This document shows, piece after piece, positions 51,113-58,857 of a stretch of 64,000 nucleotides of DNA. The stretch's first letter is position 1. Each line of letters begins with the position of its first letter. Source of the DNA: Acidobacteriota bacterium (GTDB taxonomy: Bacteria; Acidobacteriota; Vicinamibacteria; Vicinamibacterales; UBA823); the NCBI GenBank assembly GCA_002730735.1, contig PCAU01000008.1:80356-144355 (forward strand). The letters are read 5' to 3'. The notes beneath the pieces were generated by a model. That model ran no database searches. It saw only the letters and a program-made list of their open reading frames with translations, and had not been told where the DNA came from. The position numbers and the translations under genes are program-made.

Positions 51113-52206
51113 GTAACGAACTGACCGGCACCATGAAAAGACCATCGCACCAAACCTCGAACTCTGGCGATGAGACGCCAATCATGCCCTCGGCAAAGCG
51201 AAGTTGGAGTCTTCGTCGAAAACTGATAGTGGCTCTTAGCGGATTCGGTGGACTTGCGCTAATAACGCTCATCGTCGCTCCACTCATCGGTCCAACACCA
51301 ATCACCTTGGCACGAGTTTTCGACACTTCAGTTCCTTTCAGAGATAACGTTGACGCCCAGATCTTTTTTATCGCAAGGCTACCTCGGGCGTTGGCGGGAA
51401 TCCTCGTCGGAGCATCATTAGCAGTTGCAGGTGTCGTGTTTCAAGCCTTACTGCGGAATCCGCTCGCCACGCCTTTTACCCTTGGTGTGTCAGCTGGTGC
51501 CTCACTCGGTGCAATGTTAGTAATCACCCTCGGACTACCTAGTGCGGTGGCTGGAATCCCAGCGGTGCCGATTGCGAGTCTACTCGGGTCGCTTGGCGCG
51601 GCTAGCATTGTCTACGCTATGGCAACGCTCAGACATCGAGGACTGTCAACGACTGTCCTAATACTCGCGGGAGTGACGCTCAATTCTTTCTTTTCGGCGC
51701 TCATTATGTTCGTGCAGTATTCGTCAGATTTCGCACAAACCTTCCAGACAGTACGCTGGCTGATGGGCAATCTCGACGTCGGTGGATTCCAACCGATCCT
51801 GGCCACACTGCCTCTTTTAGGTATCGCCTTCGTGATGTTCGGGACCCTTCCACGTGCACTCAACCTCTTGACCCTAGGTAGTGACAGCGCTGCCGCCAGA
51901 GGCGTGGACGTTCTCCGCGTTCAACGCGTGGCGTTTCTGAGTGCATCCCTCGCAACAGGTGCAGCTGTGTCGCTAAGCGGTCCGATCGGTTTCATTGGTA
52001 TCGTGATTCCCCATCTCATTAGGCTGGTCGTTGGAGCCGACCACCGGATTGTCATGCCGGCTTCTGCTTTCCTTGGGGCCGCGTTTCTAGTTGCGTGTGA
52101 TGTTGCTGCACGTTCCGTTATGGCACCGCTTGAGCTACCAGTTGGTGTTATCACAGCGCTGACCGGTGGACCGTTCTTTCTATGGCTATTGGTGCGACGA
52201 CGATGA
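51109..52206 (+). CDS. btuC: Cobalamin ABC transporter permease
   Basis: A 365-residue FecCD/BtuC-type permease with about ten membrane helices after a 35-residue polar N-terminus. Landmarks: LPRALAGILVGASLAVAGVVFQ, NPLATPFTLGVSAGASLGAM, WLMGNLDVGGFQPIL, the cytoplasmic coupling area AARGVDVLRVQRVA and the closing GPIGFIGIVIPHLIRLVVG. The start is GTG 51109, overlapping the previous stop (GTGA). The binding-protein gene follows with an ATGA overlap. The periplasmic protein, permease and ATPase are thus translationally coupled. Confidence 0.95.
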   Translation: MSNELTGTMKRPSHQTSNSGDETPIMPSAKRSWSLRRKLIVALSGFGGLALITLIVAPLIGPTPITLARVFDTSVPFRDNVDAQIFFIARLPRALAGILVGASLAVAGVVFQALLRNPLATPFTLGVSAGASLGAMLVITLGLPSAVAGIPAVPIASLLGSLGAASIVYAMATLRHRGLSTTVLILAGVTLNSFFSALIMFVQYSSDFAQTFQTVRWLMGNLDVGGFQPILATLPLLGIAFVMFGTLPRALNLLTLGSDSAAARGVDVLRVQRVAFLSASLATGAAVSLSGPIGFIGIVIPHLIRLVVGADHRIVMPASAFLGAAFLVACDVAARSVMAPLELPVGVITALTGGPFFLWLLVRRR

Positions 52207-53072
52207 CTCGACGAAGGAACTGGTTCGTTATCGCTGTGTGGCTTGTGTTCGTTGCCGACTTACAGACGCAGACACCACAACGGATCGTGTCGGTAATTCC
52301 GGCTGTCACTGAGATTTTGTTCGCCATCGGTGCTGGTCCGCAGGTAGTGGGAGTCGGGAGCTACGATAATTTCCCCCTAGACATTGGCAATCTACCGCGC
52401 GTCGGCGGCTTAATTGACCCAGATGTCGAGGCCATCATCGCACTGCGTCCCGACCTGGTCGTCCCCTACGACACACAAGTCGACCTGACGACCCAACTTA
52501 CGAGAGCAGGAATCCCACTGTTCGTGTACTCACACGGTACATTGGCCGATATTCCCACAACTATCCGCCAGTTAGGTCAGCGCACTGGCCACATGATGGA
52601 AGCGAACAAGGTGGCCCTCGATATTGAAGATGGGTTAACAGGGATCGCGGAAGCGGTGTCCGGACGTCATCACCCGAGAACACTCCTAGTTATCGCACGG
52701 GAACCGTATTCTCTCCGCAACCTCTTCGCCAGTGGTGGCTCGGGATTTCAGCATGACATGCTCGAGCTAGCCGGGGCTAAGAACGTGCTCGACGGCACTC
52801 TGAACCGAGCGGTGCAGGTGACAACCGAAATGATTCTGCAGGCTGCTCCTGAGATCGTAATTGAAGTAAGGACAGTAAATCGGCTTCCAGACACCGAAAT
52901 CGAAAAGGAAATAGAGGTGTGGAACGCTCTACCTTCATTGCCAGCCGTCCAAAACCAGAACGTTATTTTCCTGACTGGAAATGATCTTGTGATCCCCGGA
53001 CCGCGTATTGTTCAGGCCATTACCCGATTCGCTCTCGTTCTACACCCCGACGCACCACTGCCAAATCGATAA
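52203..53072 (+). CDS. btuF: Periplasmic corrinoid-binding protein (BtuF-like)
   Basis: A 289-residue substrate-binding protein with a signal peptide (RRRNWFVIAVWLVFVADLQT) and two lobes typical of BtuF/FhuD-type proteins: RIVSVIPAVTEILFAIGAG, VVGVGSYDNFPLDI, EAIIALRPDLVV and the linker-helix FVYSHGTLADI...IRQLG. The ending ITRFALVLHPDAPLPNR follows a lobe with VIPGPRIVQA. Corrinoid specificity is inferred from the operon and riboswitch. The start overlaps the permease stop (ATGA). It is convergent with mqnD. Confidence 0.92.
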   Translation: MTRRRNWFVIAVWLVFVADLQTQTPQRIVSVIPAVTEILFAIGAGPQVVGVGSYDNFPLDIGNLPRVGGLIDPDVEAIIALRPDLVVPYDTQVDLTTQLTRAGIPLFVYSHGTLADIPTTIRQLGQRTGHMMEANKVALDIEDGLTGIAEAVSGRHHPRTLLVIAREPYSLRNLFASGGSGFQHDMLELAGAKNVLDGTLNRAVQVTTEMILQAAPEIVIEVRTVNRLPDTEIEKEIEVWNALPSLPAVQNQNVIFLTGNDLVIPGPRIVQAITRFALVLHPDAPLPNR

Positions 53073-53115
53073 CTAATGAAGGCACTCGTTTTGTGGACTC
53101 CCGACTCAGAAGCAA

Positions 53116-53943
53116 TCAGCTGACAAATTCAATCGGAATCTGGTTCGGGATCAGTTGTCGGGCAAACGCGTCACCGAAAAGCCTCGCCACAGCCTCCCGG
53201 CCACGTGCACCATAATCCAACGTCAGCTCATTCACGTACATCCCAACGAACCGATCAGTCCGTGCCGTATCAAGCCCACGGCCGAACTGTCCAGCATATT
53301 CAAGCGCTTCTGAACGGTGTGAAAGTGCATAGGCAATACTTTCGCGGAGCATCTTCGAGACACTCCGCATTTCCTCTATACCGAGGTCTCGGCGGATAAT
53401 GTTGCAACCCAAGGGCAGCGGTAATCCGTCGGTCTGATGCGCCCACCATTCTCCTAAATCAATTAACTTGCACAGACCATCGTCGGCATAGGTGAGCTGC
53501 CCTTCATGGATCAGGAGGCCAGCTTCAGCATTGCCAGCAAGCACAGCTGGTTGGATCTCGTCAAACGGCAAAACCGTGTACTCAAAATCTGGCTCATAGA
53601 GTTGAAGAACCAAATAAGCTGTCGTCAGAGTTCCAGGAATCGCGACCCGCGCTCCCTTAACTTCCTTGGGACCGTCAGGGCGCGCCACGACGATTGGTCC
53701 GTAACGATCACCCATGCTGGCGCCGTGCGGTAGCAGCGCGTAACGCTCGACCAGTTGGGCGTAGGCGTGAAACGACACAGCGGTAACCTCATAACGTCCC
53801 TCAAAGGCTGCACGATTCAGCGTCTCAATATCGGCAAGAACCTGTTCCACTTCGAACACGCCAGTAGCAACAGCACCACTGGCTAGGCCATAAAACATGA
53901 ACGCGTCGTCAGAATCTGGACTGTGTGCAACAGTAATTTTCAT
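53116..53943 (-). CDS. mqnD: 1,4-dihydroxy-6-naphthoate synthase (MqnD)
   Basis: A futalosine-pathway enzyme that converts cyclic dehypoxanthine futalosine to 1,4-dihydroxy-6-naphthoate. The 275-residue protein opens with AHSPDSDDAFMFYGLA and has the family's VTAVSFHAYAQLVERYALL, LPHGASMGDRYGPIVVA, the IPGTLTTAYLVLQL loop, LLIHEGQLTY (with the catalytic His area) and GLPLPLGCNIIRRDLG. These separate it from MqnA and from other periplasmic-binding-type folds. It lies beside the unknown membrane gene at 54 kb; its partner MqnE is 5.5 kb away on the same strand. Confidence 0.94.
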   Translation of the reverse strand: MKITVAHSPDSDDAFMFYGLASGAVATGVFEVEQVLADIETLNRAAFEGRYEVTAVSFHAYAQLVERYALLPHGASMGDRYGPIVVARPDGPKEVKGARVAIPGTLTTAYLVLQLYEPDFEYTVLPFDEIQPAVLAGNAEAGLLIHEGQLTYADDGLCKLIDLGEWWAHQTDGLPLPLGCNIIRRDLGIEEMRSVSKMLRESIAYALSHRSEALEYAGQFGRGLDTARTDRFVGMYVNELTLDYGARGREAVARLFGDAFARQLIPNQIPIEFVS

Positions 53944-53972
53944 CGTTTTAAGGGATTGGGTTCACTAACAGA

Positions 53973-54476
53973 TCAAAGATCGTCGTTCTCGGACTCTGGA
54001 TAGGAATCGGCGACCCGACTCACAATGATCGTGAGTCCGAACAAAATGAGGACGGCGGATGCCGTAAGGCCAACGTAGGCACCGATACCAGTCAGTGGAA
54101 CCTGTGGTTCGGTAATCGGTCGGCCCACAATGATTTCGGTCGCTTGCGCGACGGCCCACGCTTCTTCGGTGGCCGCCCGTTCGAGAAATTGCTGCCCCAC
54201 GAATAGAATACCGAAAGCAGTCAGTCCGACAAGCAAGAGCGGGTGCCTGGAATTCTTTCGTGTGATCAGACTGAGCGTAGCCAACACCACCGCAAGCACA
54301 CCCAAGCCAAATATCCAGAAGCCAGCGATACCAGGGATTCCCCCTAGAGTGCGGTCTCCGATGTATAACCACGGAAAGAACGCACTAACCACTAATCCGA
54401 CGCCCGCTGAAATAGCAACGTAATAACCACGCATGACATCGGTTTTCACTGCATACAACACACTCATTACGCCCAT
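53973..54476 (-). CDS. Four-helix membrane protein of unknown function
   Basis: About 167 residues with four hydrophobic helices: YYVAISAGVGLVVSAFF (10-27), GIAGFWIFGLGVLAVVLATLSLI, HPLLLVGLTAFGILFVG and IGAYVGLTASAVLILFGL. The C-terminus is acidic (SYPESENDDL). No family is recognised; small membrane proteins with this layout are common near iron-sulfur genes without a known role. Start codons at 54479, 54476 and 54467 are all possible. An extended -10 (TGC then TACACT, 54492..54484) lies seven bases before ATG 54476, which would then be leaderless. It lies 96 bp downstream of the iscA stop on the same strand. Confidence 0.6.
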   Translation of the reverse strand: MGVMSVLYAVKTDVMRGYYVAISAGVGLVVSAFFPWLYIGDRTLGGIPGIAGFWIFGLGVLAVVLATLSLITRKNSRHPLLLVGLTAFGILFVGQQFLERAATEEAWAVAQATEIIVGRPITEPQVPLTGIGAYVGLTASAVLILFGLTIIVSRVADSYPESENDDL

Positions 54477-54483
54477 CATCGAG

Positions 54484-54492
54484 AGTGTAGCA
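54484..54492 (-). promoter_or_regulatory. Extended -10 just before the 54-kb membrane gene
   Basis: On the reverse strand TG, one base, TACACT (54489..54484). It ends seven bases before the ATG at 54476 with no Shine-Dalgarno. One of the leaderless-type arrangements in the window. Confidence 0.42.
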
Positions 54493-54571
54493 CAGCGATT
54501 CTTTGGAAAAATGGAAGCCAAGAATCGAACGGGCAGGCGGAACGGAACGAAAACAAAAGTTATGAGTTCCG

Positions 54572-54898
54572 TTAGACACCAAAAGACGAACCACAACCAC
54601 AGGAGGTCGAAGCGTTGGGATTATTGAATACAAGGGATTGGCCAAGCATGTTCTCATCGCAGTCAAGCACCGTTCCCTTAAGAAACGGATAGCTCTTGGA
54701 ATCGACAAAAATTTTCAGACCATCACTACTCTCAAACACCTGATCGCCATCACGGTGATCAGACGCCCAGTCGTAAACGTAGCTCAAACCTGAGCATCCT
54801 CCGGCCTTGACACTAATGCGGAGTCCACCGCCAACAACACCCTGATTTGCCATGAGGGTCCGAATGCGCTTAACCGCAGCCTCGGTTACTTGAATCAT
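54572..54898 (-). CDS. A-type iron-sulfur carrier (IscA/ErpA/SufA)
   Basis: A 108-residue Fe-S carrier with the three conserved cysteines: Cys35 in AGGCSGLSY and Cys100/Cys102 in STSCGCGSSF. A type member receives clusters from the scaffold and passes them to apo-targets. The subfamily (IscA, ErpA or SufA) cannot be settled by eye. The start codon overlaps the iscU stop (54895-54898) by four bases, so the two are coupled. No cysteine desulfurase, HscA, HscB or ferredoxin gene follows; the next gene is an unknown membrane protein. Confidence 0.93.
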   Translation of the reverse strand: MIQVTEAAVKRIRTLMANQGVVGGGLRISVKAGGCSGLSYVYDWASDHRDGDQVFESSDGLKIFVDSKSYPFLKGTVLDCDENMLGQSLVFNNPNASTSCGCGSSFGV

Positions 54899-55317
54899 CG
54901 ATTTTGCTCCGAGATCACGTGAGCCTTAGCGTCTTGCTTCGTTTCATAGTCAACAACCGCCAACTGCATAGCATCGCGGGCCAACTCAGCACAGTACTGC
55001 TTCGTAACAGGCAGGCTTAGTGCCTCATTAATTTCATCCAAGGTAATTGCTAATGCTGACACCATCGTACGACCGATCGCAAGATCGGCGATGAAGCTCG
55101 CACTCGCAATCGTGAAGCTACACCCGTAAGCCTTAAACCTAGCATCCAAGATCTCACGAGAAACCTTATCGATTCTAACCTGGAGCCGTGTCACATCGCC
55201 GCTCCGGGCGTCCTCCACCCGACCAGTGCCGACGTCAGTATCACCTGCCGGAAGTGAACCAGCATTCCGAGGATTACGAAAGTGCTCATCAAACCAAGTG
55301 ACAGGGTCGATGTCCAT
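54895..55317 (-). CDS. IscU/NifU-type scaffold with a Cys37-to-Ser change
   Basis: A 140-residue Fe-S scaffold protein of the IscU type. The family order is FRNPRNAGSL, then VGTGRVEDARSGDVTRLQVR, FKAYGCSFTIASASF and VTKQYCAELARDA. Of the three cluster-binding cysteines of IscU, the second (Cys66 here) and third (Cys109) are present; the first, normally C-G-D, is Ser39 in RSGDV, while the adjacent Asp41 is kept. That would weaken cluster binding or change how sulfur is delivered. The start lies 18 bp after the iscR stop. No iscS is found in the window. Confidence 0.92.
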   Translation of the reverse strand: MDIDPVTWFDEHFRNPRNAGSLPAGDTDVGTGRVEDARSGDVTRLQVRIDKVSREILDARFKAYGCSFTIASASFIADLAIGRTMVSALAITLDEINEALSLPVTKQYCAELARDAMQLAVVDYETKQDAKAHVISEQNR

Positions 55318-55335
55318 ACCCAGTTCGTGCCCCTA

Positions 55336-55821
55336 CTAGTCGGTTGTCGGCGCGAGCACGATCGCAATTCCGTCAGGCTTTTCTTTCGAAACCTCACGAA
55401 AAACCTCATCCTCCATCGTATCAGTCGCCATCTCAAATATTGTGCAGGCTGAAAGCGCTGCAACTATGCGGCCTTTAATCCGCCACAGCGGATCCCGCAC
55501 GCTACATTTTTCGTACTGATCACAGTCAGGCGAACCCACTGAACATGCGGTCACCGTAACTGGTCCATCGATTGCCTGAATCACATCGGCCACCGAGATT
55601 GCCCTGGCTGACCTTGCTAGGCGATAACCACCCCTCGTACCTTGGTGTGACACGAGTAAACCTCGACGCGATAGTCGCTGAAGTACTTTAGCGAGGAGCT
55701 CGACCGGAATATCGTACCGTTCGGCAATTTCACGAGCACTGGACGCCGTTGTTTCTGGCAGTAATGCCAAATGTCTCATTGCAATCAGCCCATAGTCAGC
55801 TTTTTTCGATAATCTCAGCAT
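55336..55821 (-). CDS. Rrf2/IscR-type transcriptional regulator
   Basis: A 161-residue winged-helix protein that senses Fe-S status in characterised relatives. Landmarks: MLRLSKKADYGLIAMRHLA, the recognition helix IPVELLAKVLQRLSRRGLL, QGTRGGYRLARS and the cluster-binding region. The three cysteines of IscR are present (ACSVGSPDCDQYEKCSV, spacings of six and five), but the histidine that follows in E. coli IscR is not. It probably represses or activates the iscU-iscA operon that begins 18 bp downstream. A TTGGCT-16-TATCAT promoter candidate lies upstream. Confidence 0.9.
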   Translation of the reverse strand: MLRLSKKADYGLIAMRHLALLPETTASSAREIAERYDIPVELLAKVLQRLSRRGLLVSHQGTRGGYRLARSARAISVADVIQAIDGPVTVTACSVGSPDCDQYEKCSVRDPLWRIKGRIVAALSACTIFEMATDTMEDEVFREVSKEKPDGIAIVLAPTTD

Positions 55822-55845
55822 TGTTCTGACCGCCGTAATTGCTTA

Positions 55846-55873
55846 ATGATAGGAACACTACAAACTGAGCCAA
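55846..55873 (-). promoter_or_regulatory. Promoter candidate of iscR-iscU-iscA
   Basis: On the reverse strand TTGGCT (55873..55868), 16 bp, TATCAT (55851..55846). Four and five consensus matches respectively. RNA would start about 15-20 bases before the iscR ATG at 55821. Confidence 0.45.
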
Positions 55874-55927
55874 CGAGTAAGAGCGTAACAAGGACTTCTC
55901 CTAGAACCATTCGAAGCCTTCAGTTCG

Positions 55928-57373
55928 TCAGTACTTCGGCAAAGACGGGTCAACGCGTTCAATCCAAGCTAGAATGCCGCCTTTCAAATTAGCTGCGTCA
56001 ACAAAACCAGCTTCCTGGAGCAGCTTCACCGCCTTCGCACTCCGAACACCAGACTTGCAGTGCACTACGATTTCCCGGCCTCCTTCGAGTTCAACGAGAC
56101 GAGAGGGAAGGTCCCCAAGTGGAATCAGTGTTGAGCCAGGAATAGCACAAATCTGGTGCTCCTGCGGCTCACGAACATCCAACAGAAGAAAATCGTCTCC
56201 CGCATCGAGACGACGTTTCAGACTCTCAACTGAGGCTTCCTTAATCGACACAACTGCCTGTGGCGTAGTTGTCACGTTGCAAAACTGCTCGTAGTCTACT
56301 AACTCTCGCACCGTTGGCTGGTCACCACAAACTGAACAATCAACGTCTCGGCGGAGTTTGAGTTCGCGGAACCGCATACGTAAAGCGTCAAAAATGAGAA
56401 ACCGTCCAACAAGTGGCTCCCCCACCCCAATTAAGATCTTAATCGCCTCGGTGGCTTGAATCGTACCGATTATTCCTGGTAGAACACCAAGCACTCCGCC
56501 TTCGGCACAGCTCGGTACGAGACCTGGCGGCGGGGGCTCGGGGTAGAGACACCGGTAACAGGGCCCACCTTTCAAGGCAAAAACTGAAGCCTGCCCTTCA
56601 AACCGGAAAATACTCCCATAAGCATTCGGCTTGCCAAGTAGCACACATGCGTCATTCACCAAATAGCGTGTAGGAAAATTATCAGTACCATCCACGACAA
56701 CGTCGTACGGCTCCAAAAGTTGAAGGGCGTTCTCAGAAGACAGCGCAGTTTCATAAGTCTCCACGTGAACGGCTGGATTGATAGCCTGCAGACGGTCCTT
56801 CGCCGACTGCAACTTCGACCGGCCGACGTCTGGCGTGCCGTGAAGTATTTGGCGTTGCAGATTGCTAAAGTCAACGACATCAAAATCAACAATGCCGAGT
56901 TGTCCAACACCGGCGGCTGCAAGATACATAGCGGCCGGCGAACCCAACCCCCCAGCACCAATACACAAAACCCGTGCGCCCTTAAGCTTGCGCTGACCGT
57001 CCATACCGACCTCTGGCATGATCAGATGACGACTGTAGCGCTGCACTTCCTCATTACTTAGCTCAGGCGTCGTACGAGACTCGATCACCGCCGAACCTGC
57101 ACCACCAGCAACCGAAGGCACAATGCTAACCGTGTCGCCGCTCTTTACTACTGTCTCCTCACGTTCCAAATACCGAATGTCGTCGTCGTTGACATACACG
57201 TTGACGAAGCTTCGCAATCGACCCTCGTCTGTGTATAAGTGCTTGCGCAGTTCGGTGTACTGGTCTGTCAGGTTAGACAGCAACTCACCCACGGTCGCAC
57301 CGTCAATCGATACAACATCCTGTTTACCCGCGTACGGGCGCAGTGGGGTAGGGATAAGTACTTTAATCGACAT
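55928..57373 (-). CDS. CysO/MoaD - MoeB - rhodanese fusion protein
   Basis: A 481-residue three-domain protein. Residues 1-91 are a ThiS/MoaD-fold sulfur carrier very like mycobacterial CysO: IPTPLRPYAGKQ, FVNVYVNDDDIR and a carrier end in SVAGG (Gly90-Gly91). Residues 100-340 are a MoeB/ThiF E1 enzyme with SNEEVQRYSRHLIMPEVG, ATP loop IGAGGLGSPA and zinc CxxC pairs CYRCL and CSVCG. Residues 375-481 are a rhodanese domain with active-site Cys439 in HCKSGVRS. The Gly-Gly that must become a thiocarboxylate is internal, so processing or another chemistry is needed. It follows the JAMM gene by 21 bp. Confidence 0.93.
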   Translation of the reverse strand: MSIKVLIPTPLRPYAGKQDVVSIDGATVGELLSNLTDQYTELRKHLYTDEGRLRSFVNVYVNDDDIRYLEREETVVKSGDTVSIVPSVAGGAGSAVIESRTTPELSNEEVQRYSRHLIMPEVGMDGQRKLKGARVLCIGAGGLGSPAAMYLAAAGVGQLGIVDFDVVDFSNLQRQILHGTPDVGRSKLQSAKDRLQAINPAVHVETYETALSSENALQLLEPYDVVVDGTDNFPTRYLVNDACVLLGKPNAYGSIFRFEGQASVFALKGGPCYRCLYPEPPPPGLVPSCAEGGVLGVLPGIIGTIQATEAIKILIGVGEPLVGRFLIFDALRMRFRELKLRRDVDCSVCGDQPTVRELVDYEQFCNVTTTPQAVVSIKEASVESLKRRLDAGDDFLLLDVREPQEHQICAIPGSTLIPLGDLPSRLVELEGGREIVVHCKSGVRSAKAVKLLQEAGFVDAANLKGGILAWIERVDPSLPKY

Positions 57374-57394
57374 AGTAATCAGATTACACCAAGT

Positions 57395-57859
57395 TCACGT
57401 GCGGTGGCGACCTGAAGCGCCATAGGTAACCTCAACGACGCCGAACGCCGATCGATCGTCTAGCAGCCGCCAGGCTGTTAAATCGACAGGGTCTCCTTCT
57501 CGAACCGCCAGAATGACGTAGACAAAGAATGGCCAAGCGTGTGCGAGGTCATGTTGAGAAGGACGAGCCGGATGATCAGGGTGCGAGTGATAGAAACCCA
57601 ATAACTCATGCTCAGCAGCAAACGCTCGCTCTTCAGCAAATCGGTAGTCTTCCGGACTGATGAGAAATCGCTGGCGCGGTCCTTCCGCAGTCGTGTTCGG
57701 CAGGAAGAGCGTCTCAATGACGTGATCCTCTTGCCCGATCAAGGCCCCACAGCACTCATTGGGGTAGGCCTGCCGACCGTGACGCCTGATCGCGTCAAGA
57801 ACGGGCTGTGCCAACTTGAGTCGCTGTAGTATGGCCCCAGTAGATACAGTAGAGTCCAT
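57395..57859 (-). CDS. JAMM/MPN+ metalloprotease (Mec-type)
   Basis: About 154 residues with the full JAMM zinc motif: Glu in PNECCGALIG, then FYHSHPDHPARPSQHDL, which matches E...HxHPx7SxxD. In Mycobacterium tuberculosis the relative Mec+ releases cysteine from CysO-cysteine; in other systems JAMM proteins trim the tail of a ubiquitin-like carrier to expose its glycines. Here both jobs could apply, because the carrier of the next gene is fused to MoeB. Start ATG 57859, 3 bp after the cysM stop and in the middle of a tight cysM-mec-carrier operon. The frame extends upstream but overlaps cysM. Confidence 0.9.
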   Translation of the reverse strand: MDSTVSTGAILQRLKLAQPVLDAIRRHGRQAYPNECCGALIGQEDHVIETLFLPNTTAEGPRQRFLISPEDYRFAEERAFAAEHELLGFYHSHPDHPARPSQHDLAHAWPFFVYVILAVREGDPVDLTAWRLLDDRSAFGVVEVTYGASGRHRT

Positions 57860-57861
57860 AT

Positions 57862-58803
57862 TTAGTTCGTATCTTCCCAAAATCGCTCGGTGAGATACCG
57901 TTCGCCTGAATCGCAGAAGATGGTGACAAAGACCCCCTCGCCTCCCTGCTCGGCCACCTCGAGACACGCTACCAAAGCAGCGCCGCTGGAGACGCCGACC
58001 AAGATGCCCTCTTCCCGTGCAAGGCGACGGACCATCCGATAAGCGGACTCTGTCTCAACCCGAAGGTCACGGTCAGCGAGTGTCGCATCATAAATGCCAG
58101 GAACGATTGCTGACTTCATATGCTTTAAGCCTTCGAGACCATGAAGCGGAGAACTGGGTTGCACCGAAACCAGAGTTATTTCTCGACCTTGGTCGCTCAC
58201 ATACTCACGCAGTCGACGCCCTGTGCCGACGAACGTGCCGCTCGTGCCAAGACCGGCAATGAAGTGAGTCATCCGGCCTGAGGTTTGTTCGATGATTTCG
58301 CAGGCAGTTGTGTGATAGTGCGCTTGCCAGTTTGCAGCGTTGTTGTACTGGTCAGCATAGTAATACTCATCGGGCGCCGAAGCGTAAAGCTGGCGCGCCT
58401 CGCGGATTGCACCATCTGACCCCTCAAGCGGATCAGTTAGCACCAACTCAGCGCCGTACGCCTGTAAGACTCGCTTTCGTTCAGGCGTCACGTTTGCTGG
58501 TATGCATAGCTTGACACGGTAACCTCGTGCAGCACCAAGCATCGCAAAGGCGATGCCCGTATTACCAGAGGTGGCATCAAGCAAAACCTTTCCAACTGTC
58601 AGATCGCCCCGCTCTTCAGCCTCCCACACAATCCGTCGCGCTGCTCTGTCCTTTACCGAACCTCCTGGATTTCGCCATTCCGCCTTGGCGTACACCTCGA
58701 TTCCAGGTATGTCTCGCTCGAACAACCGTAGCCGTATGAGGGGCGTTTGCCCGATCAAATTAGGCATTAACGGTATCTTTTTCTGCTGTAAAACAGGGCT
58801 CAT
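57862..58803 (-). CDS. cysM: Cysteine synthase B-type (CysM), probably CysO-dependent
   Basis: A 313-residue PLP enzyme of the cysteine synthase family. The Lys that binds PLP is in NPGGSVKDRAARR, the substrate loop is TSGNTGIAF and the phosphate-binding site is LGTSGTFVGTGRRL. The C-terminal closing segment GILVGVSSGAAL is standard. Linked genes for a CysO-like carrier and a JAMM protease point to use of protein thiocarboxylate with O-phosphoserine, as known for mycobacterial CysM, rather than free sulfide. Start ATG 58803, with a consensus promoter ending about 25 bp upstream. The open frame extends 50 codons upstream across that promoter. Confidence 0.93.
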   Translation of the reverse strand: MSPVLQQKKIPLMPNLIGQTPLIRLRLFERDIPGIEVYAKAEWRNPGGSVKDRAARRIVWEAEERGDLTVGKVLLDATSGNTGIAFAMLGAARGYRVKLCIPANVTPERKRVLQAYGAELVLTDPLEGSDGAIREARQLYASAPDEYYYADQYNNAANWQAHYHTTACEIIEQTSGRMTHFIAGLGTSGTFVGTGRRLREYVSDQGREITLVSVQPSSPLHGLEGLKHMKSAIVPGIYDATLADRDLRVETESAYRMVRRLAREEGILVGVSSGAALVACLEVAEQGGEGVFVTIFCDSGERYLTERFWEDTN

Positions 58804-58827
58804 CAATATACGACCGTTCCAGTCGGA

Positions 58828-58857
58828 ATTATAGAAATCGGGCTGACTTGCTGTCAA
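58828..58857 (-). promoter_or_regulatory. Consensus sigma-70 promoter of the cysM operon
   Basis: A perfect TTGACA (58857..58852) and a perfect TATAAT (58833..58828) are 18 bp apart on the reverse strand. RNA would begin near 58821, about 18 bases before the ATG. This is the best -35/-10 pair found in the window and supports the short cysM start. It lies in the 190-bp divergent gap to the TonB receptor gene. Confidence 0.8.

Noticed and set aside
53973..54596. Longer start of the 54-kb membrane gene
   Set aside because: It would overlap the end of iscA and add an unlike N-terminus; the extended -10 and ATG 54476/54479 fit better.
57375..57387. Short palindrome GTAATC-A-GATTAC before the fusion gene
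   Set aside because: Thirteen bases only, directly before the ATG within an operon; too short to call an operator.
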